Shown here: piece by piece, positions 1 through 7,287 of the stretch
Layout of the letters: each line of letters starts with the position of its first letter
Position numbering within the stretch: position 1 is the stretch's first letter
From: Frankiales bacterium
GTDB lineage: Bacteria > Actinomycetota > Actinomycetes > Mycobacteriales > SCTD01
Direction of reading: 5' to 3'
DNA: 11,358 nt
NCBI GenBank assembly: GCA_025465145.1
Contig: JAODNS010000073.1
Coordinates: forward strand, 1-11,358
Translations under genes and position numbers: made by a program
Notes under the pieces: generated by a model
The model's database searches: none
Told to the model about the DNA's origin: nothing
Seen by the model: only the letters and a program-made list of their open reading frames with translations

Positions 1-1
1 C

Positions 2-655
2 GCGGGTGCCGGCGCCGCCGCCCTGGTCCTCGCCGTGCCGTTCCTGCAGCTCGAGCTGTTCCGCGAGGGGATCAACGACCTCGTGCCGGTCGGCCTGCTG
101 CTGCTCGGCTTCGCGCTGCGCTCCCGCGGCGGCCGGCTCGGTGCGTACGGAGCCGGCGTGGCGCTGGGCCTCAGCATCGGCGCCAAGCTGCTGCCCGGCG
201 CGCTGCTCGCCCTGCCGCTGGTGGCCGCCGGCGGCCGGCGACGACTGCCGACGCTCGCCACCGCGATCGCCGTCGCGCTGGCCTCGCACCTGCCCGCCCT
301 GCTGCGCAGCCCGCGCGAGGTCGTGTCGAACCTCGTGCTGTTCAATCTGCACCGGCCACTGGACCGGACCGGCCTGCTCGACGGTCTGCCGGCGGCGACG
401 CGGCCGCTCGTGCGGATCGCGGCGTACATCTGCCTCGCACTTGTGCTCGTGCTGCTGCTGCGCCGTCGCACGCTGGGGCAGGGCGAGGTGGCCGCGTACA
501 GCTGCGTCGCCCTTGCGCTGCTGTTCGCCGCCAGCCCGGTCCTGCACCGCAACTGGCTGTTCTGGTTCGTGCCGTTCGTCGCCGTCGCCGTCGCGACGCG
601 GGTGTGGCTGTTAGAAGATCGGCAGCCAGGCGACAGCGCACGCGCCGACGACTGA
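2..655 (+). CDS. C-terminal part of a GT87-like (GT-C fold) polytopic membrane protein, 5' end outside window
   Basis: The frame is open from the left edge to a TGA at 653-655, giving about 217 residues. The true start lies outside the window; the internal GTG at 35 is not a credible start because the coding pattern continues upstream. The visible part has several hydrophobic segments separated by short basic loops. A stretch GLSIGAKLLPGALLALPL resembles the GLATATKLYPALFLVPLAL segment of the complete GT87-type protein encoded at 3493-5016. A later NWLFWFVPF segment sits where GT87 proteins have a W/F/P-rich helix. GT87/DUF2029 proteins are integral membrane glycosyltransferases that use polyprenyl-phosphate sugars, mostly mannose; the substrate here cannot be read. 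The last 45 bp overlap antisense with the next gene, and codon 611-613 is a rare TTA leucine. Another GT-C family is possible, because the catalytic N-terminal loop is missing from view. Confidence 0.7.
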   Translation, partial: AGAGAAALVLAVPFLQLELFREGINDLVPVGLLLLGFALRSRGGRLGAYGAGVALGLSIGAKLLPGALLALPLVAAGGRRRLPTLATAIAVALASHLPALLRSPREVVSNLVLFNLHRPLDRTGLLDGLPAATRPLVRIAAYICLALVLVLLLRRRTLGQGEVAAYSCVALALLFAASPVLHRNWLFWFVPFVAVAVATRVWLLEDRQPGDSARADD

Positions 656-1843
656 CAGCCCGGCCGCCGACAGCCCGACCACCAGGTCGTGCGCCTTCCA
701 CCGCTCGGCGAACCGGGCCATCGCCCAGAACAGCGGGAAGACCGGGAGCAGGAAGCGCGGCACCGACATCAGCGGCCGGCCGTCGAACATGAACAGCAGC
801 GGGAACAGCAGGCTCAGGCCGGTGTAGACGCCGTACACGGGCCGGGTCCGGATCGCGACCCAGACCCCGAGCACGAGGGCGAGGACGACGAGCAGCAGGT
901 CGATCGTCCAGTAGCCGCCGGGGTAGGCGCCGATGTTGTCCGTTCCGGTGGAGAAGCCGCGCGCGAGGGTCTGCCACGGTGCGGACAGGTGGCGGTCCCA
1001 GCCGCCCTGGGCGTGGAAGGGCTCGCTCCACCCGCTGCCGTACTGCTGCCAGTACCCCAGGTACGCCAGCGTCCCGAGGGCGGGCACCGCGCAGCAGGCC
1101 AGGGCGCCGACGAGGCGCAGCCCGAGCTGCCGTCGGGTCCAGAACTGGTGGACCGCCTCGACCGCCAGCACCGCGCACAGCAGGACGCCGACGCTGCGGG
1201 TCGCTGCCGCGCCCGCCCCGAGCATCCCGGCGGTCAGCCATCGGCTGTGCCGCGCGGCGTAGATCGCGCCGACCGCGAGGGCCAGGAAGAGCGGCTCGGA
1301 GAACGGCGAGAACAGGAAGAACGCGGTCGGGAACAGGCACAGGTACAGCACCGCCCGGCGTGCCATCCGCTCGCCGAGCTCCTCCGCCGTCAGCTTGAAC
1401 ATCACGACGAGCCCGCTGATGAGGGCGAGGTTCGACACGAGGAACCCGCCGAGCAGGTACCGGCCGCCGGTCGCCAGTCCCACGCCCCGGACCAGCATCG
1501 GGAACAGTGGAAAGAAGGCCGCGCTGCTGTCGTCGGTCCGGTAGCCGTCGGACGCGATCCGCAGGAACCACAGCGAGTCGGCGCGCTCCCACGCCGTGAT
1601 GGCGTTGTGCCAGCCCCCGGTCTGCGGCTGGGCCGGCCAGCCGGAGACGCCGACGGGGGACTGCATCGGGATCAGCGCGACGGCGAGCAGGCCGAGGACG
1701 AACAGCGCCACCCGCACGCACAGGTAGACCACCAGGCAGTACGTCAGCGCCGTCGTCCAGTCGGGCCCGAGCCGCTCGCGCCACGACCTGCGGGGAGCGG
1801 CGGTCGCCTCGACCAGCGGCGCAGGAAGGGTCGTGGTGTCCAC
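611..1843 (-). CDS. PIG-V-like (GT76/Mannosyl_trans2) membrane mannosyltransferase
   Basis: This 410-residue protein has about ten hydrophobic helices. The first starts near residue 33 after a short polar N-terminus. The diagnostic part is the loop after the first helix: W85-E-R-A-D89-S-L-W-F-L-R-I-A-S-D-G-Y101, then AFFPLFP at 109-115. This matches the acidic-residue/W-(Y/F)-L-x-I-A-x-x-G-Y...FFPL(Y/F)P signature of PIG-V-like mannosyltransferases. D89 is the likely counterpart of the catalytic acid. Such enzymes transfer mannose from a dolichyl- or polyprenyl-phosphate carrier on the outer face of the membrane; the acceptor is unknown here. The GTG at 1841-1843 was chosen because no other start codon lies in frame close upstream and it leaves a normal cytoplasmic tail. 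No clear ribosome-binding site precedes it. It ends with TAA at 611-613, inside the convergent neighbour, and starts 42 bp from the divergent gene at 1886. Confidence 0.8.
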   Translation of the reverse strand: MDTTTLPAPLVEATAAPRRSWRERLGPDWTTALTYCLVVYLCVRVALFVLGLLAVALIPMQSPVGVSGWPAQPQTGGWHNAITAWERADSLWFLRIASDGYRTDDSSAAFFPLFPMLVRGVGLATGGRYLLGGFLVSNLALISGLVVMFKLTAEELGERMARRAVLYLCLFPTAFFLFSPFSEPLFLALAVGAIYAARHSRWLTAGMLGAGAAATRSVGVLLCAVLAVEAVHQFWTRRQLGLRLVGALACCAVPALGTLAYLGYWQQYGSGWSEPFHAQGGWDRHLSAPWQTLARGFSTGTDNIGAYPGGYWTIDLLLVVLALVLGVWVAIRTRPVYGVYTGLSLLFPLLFMFDGRPLMSVPRFLLPVFPLFWAMARFAERWKAHDLVVGLSAAGLSVVGACAVAWLPIF

Positions 1844-1885
1844 GTGTCCACTGTCGCATCCCGGGGCCTGACAGACTCGCCCCTC
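1836..1885. promoter_or_regulatory. Very short divergent start region between two membrane glycosyltransferase genes
   Basis: Only 42 bp (1844-1885) separate the chosen GTG starts of the minus-strand PIG-V-like gene and the plus-strand GT-C gene. Each strand has one weak -10-like hexamer: CAGACT at 1872-1877 ahead of the plus start, and GACAGT reading minus-ward six bases ahead of the minus start. Neither start has a Shine-Dalgarno sequence, so both messages may be leaderless or nearly so. An exact 8-bp tandem repeat, GTGTCCAC twice (1836-1851), covers the minus-strand start codon. The existence of a divergent promoter follows from gene orientation; the exact elements are guesses. Confidence 0.3.
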
Positions 1886-3517
1886 GTGAGGACGCGGTCG
1901 GAAGCAGCGCTGGCCTCGGTCGTCGGGCTGCTGCTCGCGGGCGTCCTGAAGTGGCCGGTCCTGTCCCACCTCCGCAGCAGCGTGCCCGAGGACCTGGGCG
2001 ACCCGCTGCTGCAGACGTGGCAGCTGTCGTGGGGCGCGCACGCACTGCTGCACGACCCGCTGCACGTCTGGGACAGCAACACCTTCTTCCCGCTCGACCG
2101 GACGCTCGCCTTCTCCGACTCCCTGCTCGGCTACGCGCCGCTCGGCGTCCTGTTCGGCGACTCCGCGCTGGTCCGCTACAACACCGTCTTCCTGCTCGCC
2201 TACGCGCTGGCCTTCACCGGCGCGTACGCGCTGGCCCGGCAGCTGGGCACCTCGCGGCTCGCGGCCGGCCTGGCCGGCGTCGGCTTCGCGTACGCGCCGT
2301 GGCACCTCGCGCAGGAGGGGCACCTGCAGATCCTCAGCGACGGCGGGATCCCGCTCGCACTGGCGCTGCTGGCCCGCGGGCACGGGTACCCGCGGGGGAA
2401 GCCGCGGCCGCGGCTGGTGCTGGCCGGCTGGGCCGTCGCCGCGTGGCAGGTGACCCTCGGCTTCGGCCTCGGCCTGCAGTTCGGCTACCTGCTCGGCGTG
2501 CTCGCCCTGGTGTTCGGCATCGGGTGGATCCACCGGCGCAGCCCACGACCGAGCCGTCGGTTCTGGCTCGCAGAGGGGGCCGGGGCCGCGCTGTTCCTCG
2601 TCGTGGCCGCCACCTTCGCGCTGCCGTACCTGCACGTCGCGCAGGACCACCCCGAGTCCAAGCGGACCGTCGCCGACCTCGAGCTGTTCTCCCCTCCGCT
2701 CAAGGGCTTCGTCACCACGCCGGCGGACAGCTGGCTGTGGGGCGACGCGCAGGAGGAGCAGCGCAGCAGCCTTCCGTTCGCGCCCGAGATGACCCTCGCG
2801 CCCGGCGGCGCCCTGGTCGCGCTGGCAGTGCTCGGCACCGTCGCCGGCGGCTGGCCCCGACGACGGCGGCTCGCCCTCGCCGGCGGCGCGGTCGTCCTGC
2901 TGCTGCTCGCCCTGGGCACCCGCCTCGCCGGCGGGCGGTACTCGTACCTGCTGCTGTTCGAGCACGCCCCGGGCTGGGAGGGCATCCGGACGCCCGGCCG
3001 GCTGGTGGTCCCGCTGACGCTCGCCCTCGGGCTGCTCGCCGCGAACGGCGTCGACCGGCTGCGGGCGTGGGCGCGCGGCGGGCACCTCGCCGTCGCAGGA
3101 GTGGCCCTCGCGCTGGTCGCGGCGGAGGTGGTGGGCACGACGCCGACCCCGGCCGCGCCACCGCTGCCCGCCGCGCTCGACCACGCGGACGGTCCCGTAC
3201 TGGTGCTGCCGACGGACGGCTTCCACGACAACTGGGCGATGTACTGGTCCTCGGCCGGGCTGTACGAGATCGCGAACGGCAACAGCGGGTTCGTGCCGCG
3301 CGAGCTCGACCAGCTGCGGACGGCGGCAGCGTCGTTCCCGGACGCGGCGTCGGTCAGCGCCCTGCAGGGCAGCGGCATCCGCCGGGTCGTGCTGATCCCC
3401 GCGTACGCCGGCGGCTCGCCGTGGCAGGGCGCGGAGTCCAAGCCGGTGGACGGCCTGCCGCTGGTGCGGCGGCAGGTCGGCGAGGCGTTCGTCTACGAGC
3501 TGGCGCCCACCGGCTGA
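1886..3517 (+). CDS. Large GT-C-like polytopic membrane protein, probable glycosyltransferase
   Basis: The protein has 543 residues. A first helix lies at about residues 8-22. It is followed by an extracytoplasmic loop with the acidic pattern E35-D-L-G-D39-P-L-L-Q-T-W-Q-L-S-W-G-A-H, typical of GT-C proteins of the ArnT/PMT-like superfamily, where an acid just after the first helix is catalytic. Many further hydrophobic segments follow to about residue 415, with basic cytoplasmic loops such as RRSPRPSRR. The last roughly 130 residues look soluble and probably face outside (LDHADGPVLVLPTDG onward). I recognise the family layout but not a characterised member, so donor and acceptor are unknown. 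GTG 1886 gives the shortest polar N-terminus before helix 1; GTG 1844 in the same frame is the alternative and would add 14 residues. The 3' end overlaps the convergent GT87 gene by 25 bp. Confidence 0.7.
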   Translation: MRTRSEAALASVVGLLLAGVLKWPVLSHLRSSVPEDLGDPLLQTWQLSWGAHALLHDPLHVWDSNTFFPLDRTLAFSDSLLGYAPLGVLFGDSALVRYNTVFLLAYALAFTGAYALARQLGTSRLAAGLAGVGFAYAPWHLAQEGHLQILSDGGIPLALALLARGHGYPRGKPRPRLVLAGWAVAAWQVTLGFGLGLQFGYLLGVLALVFGIGWIHRRSPRPSRRFWLAEGAGAALFLVVAATFALPYLHVAQDHPESKRTVADLELFSPPLKGFVTTPADSWLWGDAQEEQRSSLPFAPEMTLAPGGALVALAVLGTVAGGWPRRRRLALAGGAVVLLLLALGTRLAGGRYSYLLLFEHAPGWEGIRTPGRLVVPLTLALGLLAANGVDRLRAWARGGHLAVAGVALALVAAEVVGTTPTPAAPPLPAALDHADGPVLVLPTDGFHDNWAMYWSSAGLYEIANGNSGFVPRELDQLRTAAASFPDAASVSALQGSGIRRVVLIPAYAGGSPWQGAESKPVDGLPLVRRQVGEAFVYELAPTG

Positions 3518-5016
3518 CGGCCGTCCAGCACCCCACCCGCAGGGTCGTCGACGCCGTCGCGCCGCACGGTGTCCTTCTCCGGCTTGAGCACGTCGCGCAC
3601 CACCAGCGCCGCCAGCCCGAGCAGGACGAGGTCCCGCAGGACCACCGCGGTGAGGAACCACCAGACGCCGATGCCCTGGCCCGGCTTGTCGTTGCCGACG
3701 AAGAAGTAGAAGCGGGTGAACAGCACCAGCGCCTCGGTCGCCTGCCAGACCAGGAACGGCCGCCAGCGCGGCAGCGCGAGCGCGTACAGCGGCAGCAGCC
3801 AGATCGAGTACTGCGGGCTGAAGACCTTGTTCGTCACGAGGAACGCGACCATCACCAGGAACAGCAGCTGCGGCAGCCGCGGCCGGCGCTTGGCGACGAA
3901 GGCCAGCACGCCGATCCCCATGAGCAGCGCGAGGAACGACGCGGCGACGGCCATGTTCAGCCGGTGCGGCGGCGCGCCCGCGGCGAGGTTCGTGTCGAGC
4001 GGCGTGCCGCGCTTGGTCTGCAGCGCGAACCAGAGCGAGTCCCAGTCGGCGCCGCGCGTGCTGTTGAGGTCGAAGAACCGGTAGACGGAGTTGACGCCAC
4101 GGGTGGCCGTCCCGTCCGGCAGCACGACGTCGACGTGCGGCTTCAGCGCCCGCAGCCCCTCGTCGCCGATCCGGTCGAGCGGCCGCGTCGCCACCTTCGT
4201 CTGCCCGCCGCGGATGTCGGCGAAGTACGGGCTGACGAGGTACACCGGCAGCGTCACCGCGACGACCGTGAGGACGGTGGCGACGGCGGTCGTGGAGAAC
4301 GAGCGCAGCCGCTTGGCGCGCAGGCAGAGCAGCGCCAGCGGTACGAGGAACAGCGCCGGGTAGAGCTTCGTGGCCGTCGCGAGACCGAGCAGCAGGCCGG
4401 CCAGCGCGGGTCGGCGGCCGGCCCAGGCGAGCAGCCCGCCACCGGCGAACGCCATCGCGATGAGGTCCCAGTTGGTGGTGCCGTGCAGCACGAGCACCGG
4501 CGCCAGCGCGAACAGCGCGGCATCCCACGGCCGCCGACCCGCGAGCCGCGCGGTCGTCACGACGACCACCACCGCGCAGGCCGTCAGCATCGCCCAGGTG
4601 AGGTCGTAGAACTGCTTCGGCCGGTCCTCCGGTGCGAACGGCTGGACCGCCTTCGCGGCCACGTACATCGCCGCACCCATGACCACCGGGTACTCGACCG
4701 GGTGCTCCAGGTACGGCGTCTTGTCCGCGCTGAGGCCTTCCGCGAAGTACAGCGCGAAGACGTCGGTGTAGCACAGGTGCGTGTACTGGAACTCGTCCTG
4801 CCACACGCCCGTCCGGCACGGCGCCTTCTGCAGGAAGCCCAGCGTGCAGGCCAGCAGCGTCAGCGCCACCAGCACGCGCACGGGCGTCCACAGCCGGCGC
4901 TCGCCCAGGCGCGCGTGCCGGCCGGGCGCGCCGCCGAGGGCGTTCGCCGCTCCGGCGGCGACCGGGTCGTCGGACGACGGCAGGACGAGCTCAGGCGGCG
5001 GGGCGACAGCGGTCAC
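3493..5016 (-). CDS. GT87/DUF2029 family membrane glycosyltransferase (Rv0051-like)
   Basis: This 507-residue protein has a proline/alanine-rich cytoplasmic tail (residues 1-42) and a first helix at about 43-62. An extracytoplasmic loop follows with W72-Q-D-E-F...H80-L-C-Y-T-D85-V, then YLEHPVEYPV. The acidic residue at 85 sits where GT87 mannosyltransferases carry their catalytic aspartate. Other family marks are TTNWDLIAMAFAGGG, ATKLYPALFLVPLAL and VFSPQYSIWLLPLYALALPR. GT87 enzymes use polyprenyl-phosphate mannose to extend envelope glycans such as phosphatidylinositol mannosides or lipomannan; this member's acceptor is not evident. GTG 5014-5016 lies 9 bp after the stop of the class A PBP gene, so the two are almost certainly co-transcribed. 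The same PBP/GT87 pair occurs in mycobacteria (ponA1-Rv0051). The start has no strong ribosome-binding site, suggesting translational coupling. It ends in TAG at 3493-3495, inside the convergent neighbour. Confidence 0.87.
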   Translation of the reverse strand: MTAVAPPPELVLPSSDDPVAAGAANALGGAPGRHARLGERRLWTPVRVLVALTLLACTLGFLQKAPCRTGVWQDEFQYTHLCYTDVFALYFAEGLSADKTPYLEHPVEYPVVMGAAMYVAAKAVQPFAPEDRPKQFYDLTWAMLTACAVVVVVTTARLAGRRPWDAALFALAPVLVLHGTTNWDLIAMAFAGGGLLAWAGRRPALAGLLLGLATATKLYPALFLVPLALLCLRAKRLRSFSTTAVATVLTVVAVTLPVYLVSPYFADIRGGQTKVATRPLDRIGDEGLRALKPHVDVVLPDGTATRGVNSVYRFFDLNSTRGADWDSLWFALQTKRGTPLDTNLAAGAPPHRLNMAVAASFLALLMGIGVLAFVAKRRPRLPQLLFLVMVAFLVTNKVFSPQYSIWLLPLYALALPRWRPFLVWQATEALVLFTRFYFFVGNDKPGQGIGVWWFLTAVVLRDLVLLGLAALVVRDVLKPEKDTVRRDGVDDPAGGVLDGRQPVGASS

Positions 5017-5025
5017 CCGCGCACG

Positions 5026-7149
5026 TTACGACGGGGCGGGCGACGGCGGCGGCTCCTGGCTCGGCGGCGGAGGCGGGGGCTGGCTCGGCTCCGGCTGCGG
5101 CGAGGGCGGCGGCGCGTACGACGGCGGTGCCTGCGACGGCGGTGGCACCGGCGACTGGTCTGGCAGCGGTGAGCTGTCGCTGCTCGGCTCCGCCGACGGC
5201 TCGCGCGACCGGCGCGGCTCGTAGGTGTACCCGCCGCTCGTGCCGCCGCTCCCGTTGCCGACGTCCGCGCTCTTGCCGACGTTGGCCCGCTTCGGGAACT
5301 GCTCCTCCTCCTGGCCCTCCAGCGCCGTGTCGGTGTAGCTCTTCCAGATGCCGGCCGGGATCGTGCCGCCGTAGATGCCGCGGGTGCTGCCCAGCACGCC
5401 CTTGAGCGGCTGGCGGTCCGGCCGGCCGAGCCAGACGGCCGTGGCGAGCTGCGGGGTGAACCCGCAGAACCAGGCGTCCTTGTTCTCGTTGGTCGTGCCC
5501 GTCTTGCCGGCGGCCGGCCGGTTGCCGGCGAGCTGCGCGCGGGTGCCGGTCCCGTCCTCGACGACCTGCTGCATCGCGTAGGTGGCGTCGGCGGCGACGT
5601 CCTCGCTGAACGCCGTCTGCTTCTCGTCCTGCTCCTTGTAGACGACGTCGCCGCCCTGCTTCACCGTCTTCACGAAGTGCGCCTCGTGGTGCACGCCCTG
5701 CGCGGCGAAGGTGGCGTACCCCTTCGCCTGGTCGAAGACCGAGACCGGGTAGATGCCGAGGCCGATGCCGGCCGCGGTGTCGCCGCTGCTCTCGGCGAGC
5801 TTGCGCGACGGGTCGATGCCGGCCCGCTTCGCGAGATCGGCGACCTTCTTCGGGCCGACGTCACAGGCGAGCCGGAAGTAGACGGTGTTGACCGACAGCG
5901 CGAGCCCCTTGACGAGGTCGATGCGGCCGAGCGGCGGGTCGCCCTCGTCGTTGTCGATCTCCTGGCCGCAGATCTCCTGCGGCGCGCTGCCGTCGTACCG
6001 CGTGCCGAGCCCGGTGCCCGCCTCGAGTGCCGTGGCGAGCACGTACGGCTTGAACGAGGAGCCGGGCTGGCGAGTCTCGCCGTTGGCGTAGTCGGTGCCC
6101 GCGTTGCCGGCGCTGCCCCCGTAGTACGCCCAGACCTCGCCGGTGTCGGGCTTGATGGACACGAGGGCCGCCTGCGGTGCGCTCTGCGCGGACGAGACCG
6201 GCACCGCCTCCTGGATCGTGCGGACCGCGGCCTCCTGCGCCTTGCGCCGCAGCGTCGTCTGGACGACGTAGCCGCCCTGCGCGAGCTGCTCCTCGCCGAT
6301 GCCCTTGCGGGCCAGCTCCTCCTCGACCATGTCGAGCACGTAGCCCTTCGGGCCCTTGCGGTCGTTGGTGTTGCCCTGCTTGCCGGCGCCCGGCTTGAGC
6401 ACGTTCGGGTACGTGGTGGCCTCGCGCTCCGCCGCGGTCAGCCAACCCTTCTTGACCATCCCGTCGAGGACGTAGTCGAACCGCTCCTGCGCGCGCTCCG
6501 GGTGCCGGGTCGGGTCGTAGGCCCCAGGCGAGCGGATGGTCGAGGCGAGCACCGCCGCCTGCGCGACCGTCAGGCGCTCGGCCGTCGTGCCGAAGTACGT
6601 CTGGGCCGCCACCTGGATGCCGGACGCGCCGCGGCCGAAGTAGATGGTGTTGAGGTACCGCTCGAGGATCTCGTCCTTCGGCAGGTTGCGGGAGAGCTTC
6701 AGCGCGATGAAGACCTCCTTGACCTTGCGGGTGTAGGTGCGGTTCTGCGTCAGGTAGGCGTTCTTCGCGTACTGCTGGGTGATCGTCGAGCCACCCTGCT
6801 GGATGCCGCCGCCGCCCTTGACGTTGGTGAACAGCGCGCGGCCGATGCCCTTCAGGCTGATGCCCGGCTCGGTGTAGAAGCCCCGGTCCTCAGCGGCGAG
6901 CACGGCCTTCTGCGCCGGGTCGCTGATCTTGTCGAGCGTCACCAGCTCCCGGTTATGCGCGCCGAACCGGCCGATCTCGCCGCCGTCGGCGTACCGGATG
7001 ACGGTGGCCTCGCTGACGGCGGACGCGTTGGCAGGCGGCAGATCGGTGAGCAGGTAGCCGCCGAGCACCAGCAGCACGAGCAGGCCGAAGCCGCTCGCCG
7101 CCCCGATGCCGATGCGCTTCTTCCACGACCACGAGCGGATGCGGTTCAC
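5026..7149 (-). CDS. ponA: Bifunctional class A penicillin-binding protein (peptidoglycan glycosyltransferase/transpeptidase), PonA1 type
   Basis: The 707-residue protein has a basic cytoplasmic N-terminus, one membrane anchor (about 13-34), a GT51 domain and a transpeptidase domain. GT51 marks are E87-D-R-G-F-Y (first catalytic glutamate), GGSTITQQ at 119-126, R-K-V-K-E145 (second glutamate) and KDEILERYLNTIYFGRG. Transpeptidase motifs are complete: S364-S-F-K367 (acylated serine and lysine), S419-V-N421 and K549-T-G-T. It polymerises lipid II and cross-links the stem peptides outside the membrane. The first motif lacks the histidine seen in many PBPs (it reads TEPG); from memory this resembles actinobacterial PonA1 and is not a defect. 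After about residue 640 there is a disordered Pro/Ser-rich tail. GTG 7147-7149 was chosen for the GGGGAG site nine bases upstream and the correct lysine/arginine-plus-anchor N-terminus; the frame stays open far upstream only because the DNA is GC-rich. The GT87 gene follows after 9 bp. Confidence 0.95.
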   Translation of the reverse strand: MNRIRSWSWKKRIGIGAASGFGLLVLLVLGGYLLTDLPPANASAVSEATVIRYADGGEIGRFGAHNRELVTLDKISDPAQKAVLAAEDRGFYTEPGISLKGIGRALFTNVKGGGGIQQGGSTITQQYAKNAYLTQNRTYTRKVKEVFIALKLSRNLPKDEILERYLNTIYFGRGASGIQVAAQTYFGTTAERLTVAQAAVLASTIRSPGAYDPTRHPERAQERFDYVLDGMVKKGWLTAAEREATTYPNVLKPGAGKQGNTNDRKGPKGYVLDMVEEELARKGIGEEQLAQGGYVVQTTLRRKAQEAAVRTIQEAVPVSSAQSAPQAALVSIKPDTGEVWAYYGGSAGNAGTDYANGETRQPGSSFKPYVLATALEAGTGLGTRYDGSAPQEICGQEIDNDEGDPPLGRIDLVKGLALSVNTVYFRLACDVGPKKVADLAKRAGIDPSRKLAESSGDTAAGIGLGIYPVSVFDQAKGYATFAAQGVHHEAHFVKTVKQGGDVVYKEQDEKQTAFSEDVAADATYAMQQVVEDGTGTRAQLAGNRPAAGKTGTTNENKDAWFCGFTPQLATAVWLGRPDRQPLKGVLGSTRGIYGGTIPAGIWKSYTDTALEGQEEEQFPKRANVGKSADVGNGSGGTSGGYTYEPRRSREPSAEPSSDSSPLPDQSPVPPPSQAPPSYAPPPSPQPEPSQPPPPPPSQEPPPSPAPS

Positions 7150-7158
7150 CCGCCCATG

Positions 7159-7164
7159 CTCCCC
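7159..7164 (-). promoter_or_regulatory. Ribosome-binding site of ponA
   Basis: On the minus strand the sequence reads GGGGAG, then nine bases, then GTG (7149). This purine-rich site decides the PBP start against upstream in-frame codons. Confidence 0.6.
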
Positions 7165-7214
7165 GATGCCGCCGCCGCACACACCGCCGGTCTGGTCACG
7201 GTCCGGCGACGCCG

Positions 7215-7230
7215 GGTGACGCTGTTCACC
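7215..7230. promoter_or_regulatory. Possible CRP/GlxR-type cAMP-receptor-protein site
   Basis: The sequence GGTGA-CGCTGT-TCACC has perfect 5-bp inverted arms and keeps the GTGA-N6-TCAC core of the CRP/GlxR consensus TGTGA-N6-TCACA; only the two outermost bases differ. It lies in the divergent region, 66 bp from the ponA start codon. Its centre is about 60 bp upstream of the inferred padR transcription start, a distance typical of class I activation. The match is visible; the function is inferred. Confidence 0.35.
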
Positions 7231-7246
7231 TCCCGGCCCCGCCGTG

Positions 7247-7275
7247 TTGCCGTTCCGGACATCGGGACGTACTGT
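7247..7275 (+). promoter_or_regulatory. Sigma-70-type promoter of the padR-ino1 operon
   Basis: A -35-like TTGCCG (7247-7252) and a -10 TACTGT (7270-7275, fitting TANNNT) are separated by exactly 17 bp. Transcription should begin near 7282, six bases before the perfect palindrome at 7288. An alternative pair, CTGACA (7281-7286) with GATACA inside the palindrome, has a poorer -10. Either choice places the palindrome where bound repressor would block transcription. Confidence 0.55.
7259..7269 (+). promoter_or_regulatory. Possible second half-site for the PadR repressor
   Basis: The 11-mer ACATCGGGACG occurs here, between the -35 and -10 elements, and again at 7307-7317 as the right arm of the palindrome plus flank. 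The ACAT half matches the usual PadR half-operator. The copy lacks a left arm, so it could only be a half-site or the residue of a duplicated operator. Confidence 0.35.
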
Positions 7276-7287
7276 TCCTGCTGACAG

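Noticed and set aside
3516..3525. 10-bp palindrome GACGGCCGTC at the GT-C/GT87 junction
   Set aside because: No loop and no flanking structure; short GC palindromes are frequent here and it cannot form a terminator hairpin.
1844..4891. Long continuous minus-strand frame upstream of the PIG-V-like gene
   Set aside because: It runs antisense through the GT-C gene and in the wrong frame across the GT87 gene. The protein is Arg/Gly/Ala-rich without domain pattern, typical of shadow frames in GC-rich DNA.
1951..5172. 1073-residue plus-strand open frame
   Set aside because: Arg/Gln/Glu-rich shadow of the GT-C and GT87 genes. The overlapping frames have membrane-protein character and recognisable motifs; this one does not.
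4781..5224. Glycine-rich plus-strand frame (possible small surface protein)
   Set aside because: The glycine runs are the reverse complement of the PBP's proline-rich tail; no independent start signals.
6858..6900. Missing histidine in the first GT51 motif as a sign of an inactive PBP
   Set aside because: Both catalytic glutamates and the other GT51 motifs are intact, and as recalled actinobacterial PonA1 proteins share an N/E-P-G variant here.
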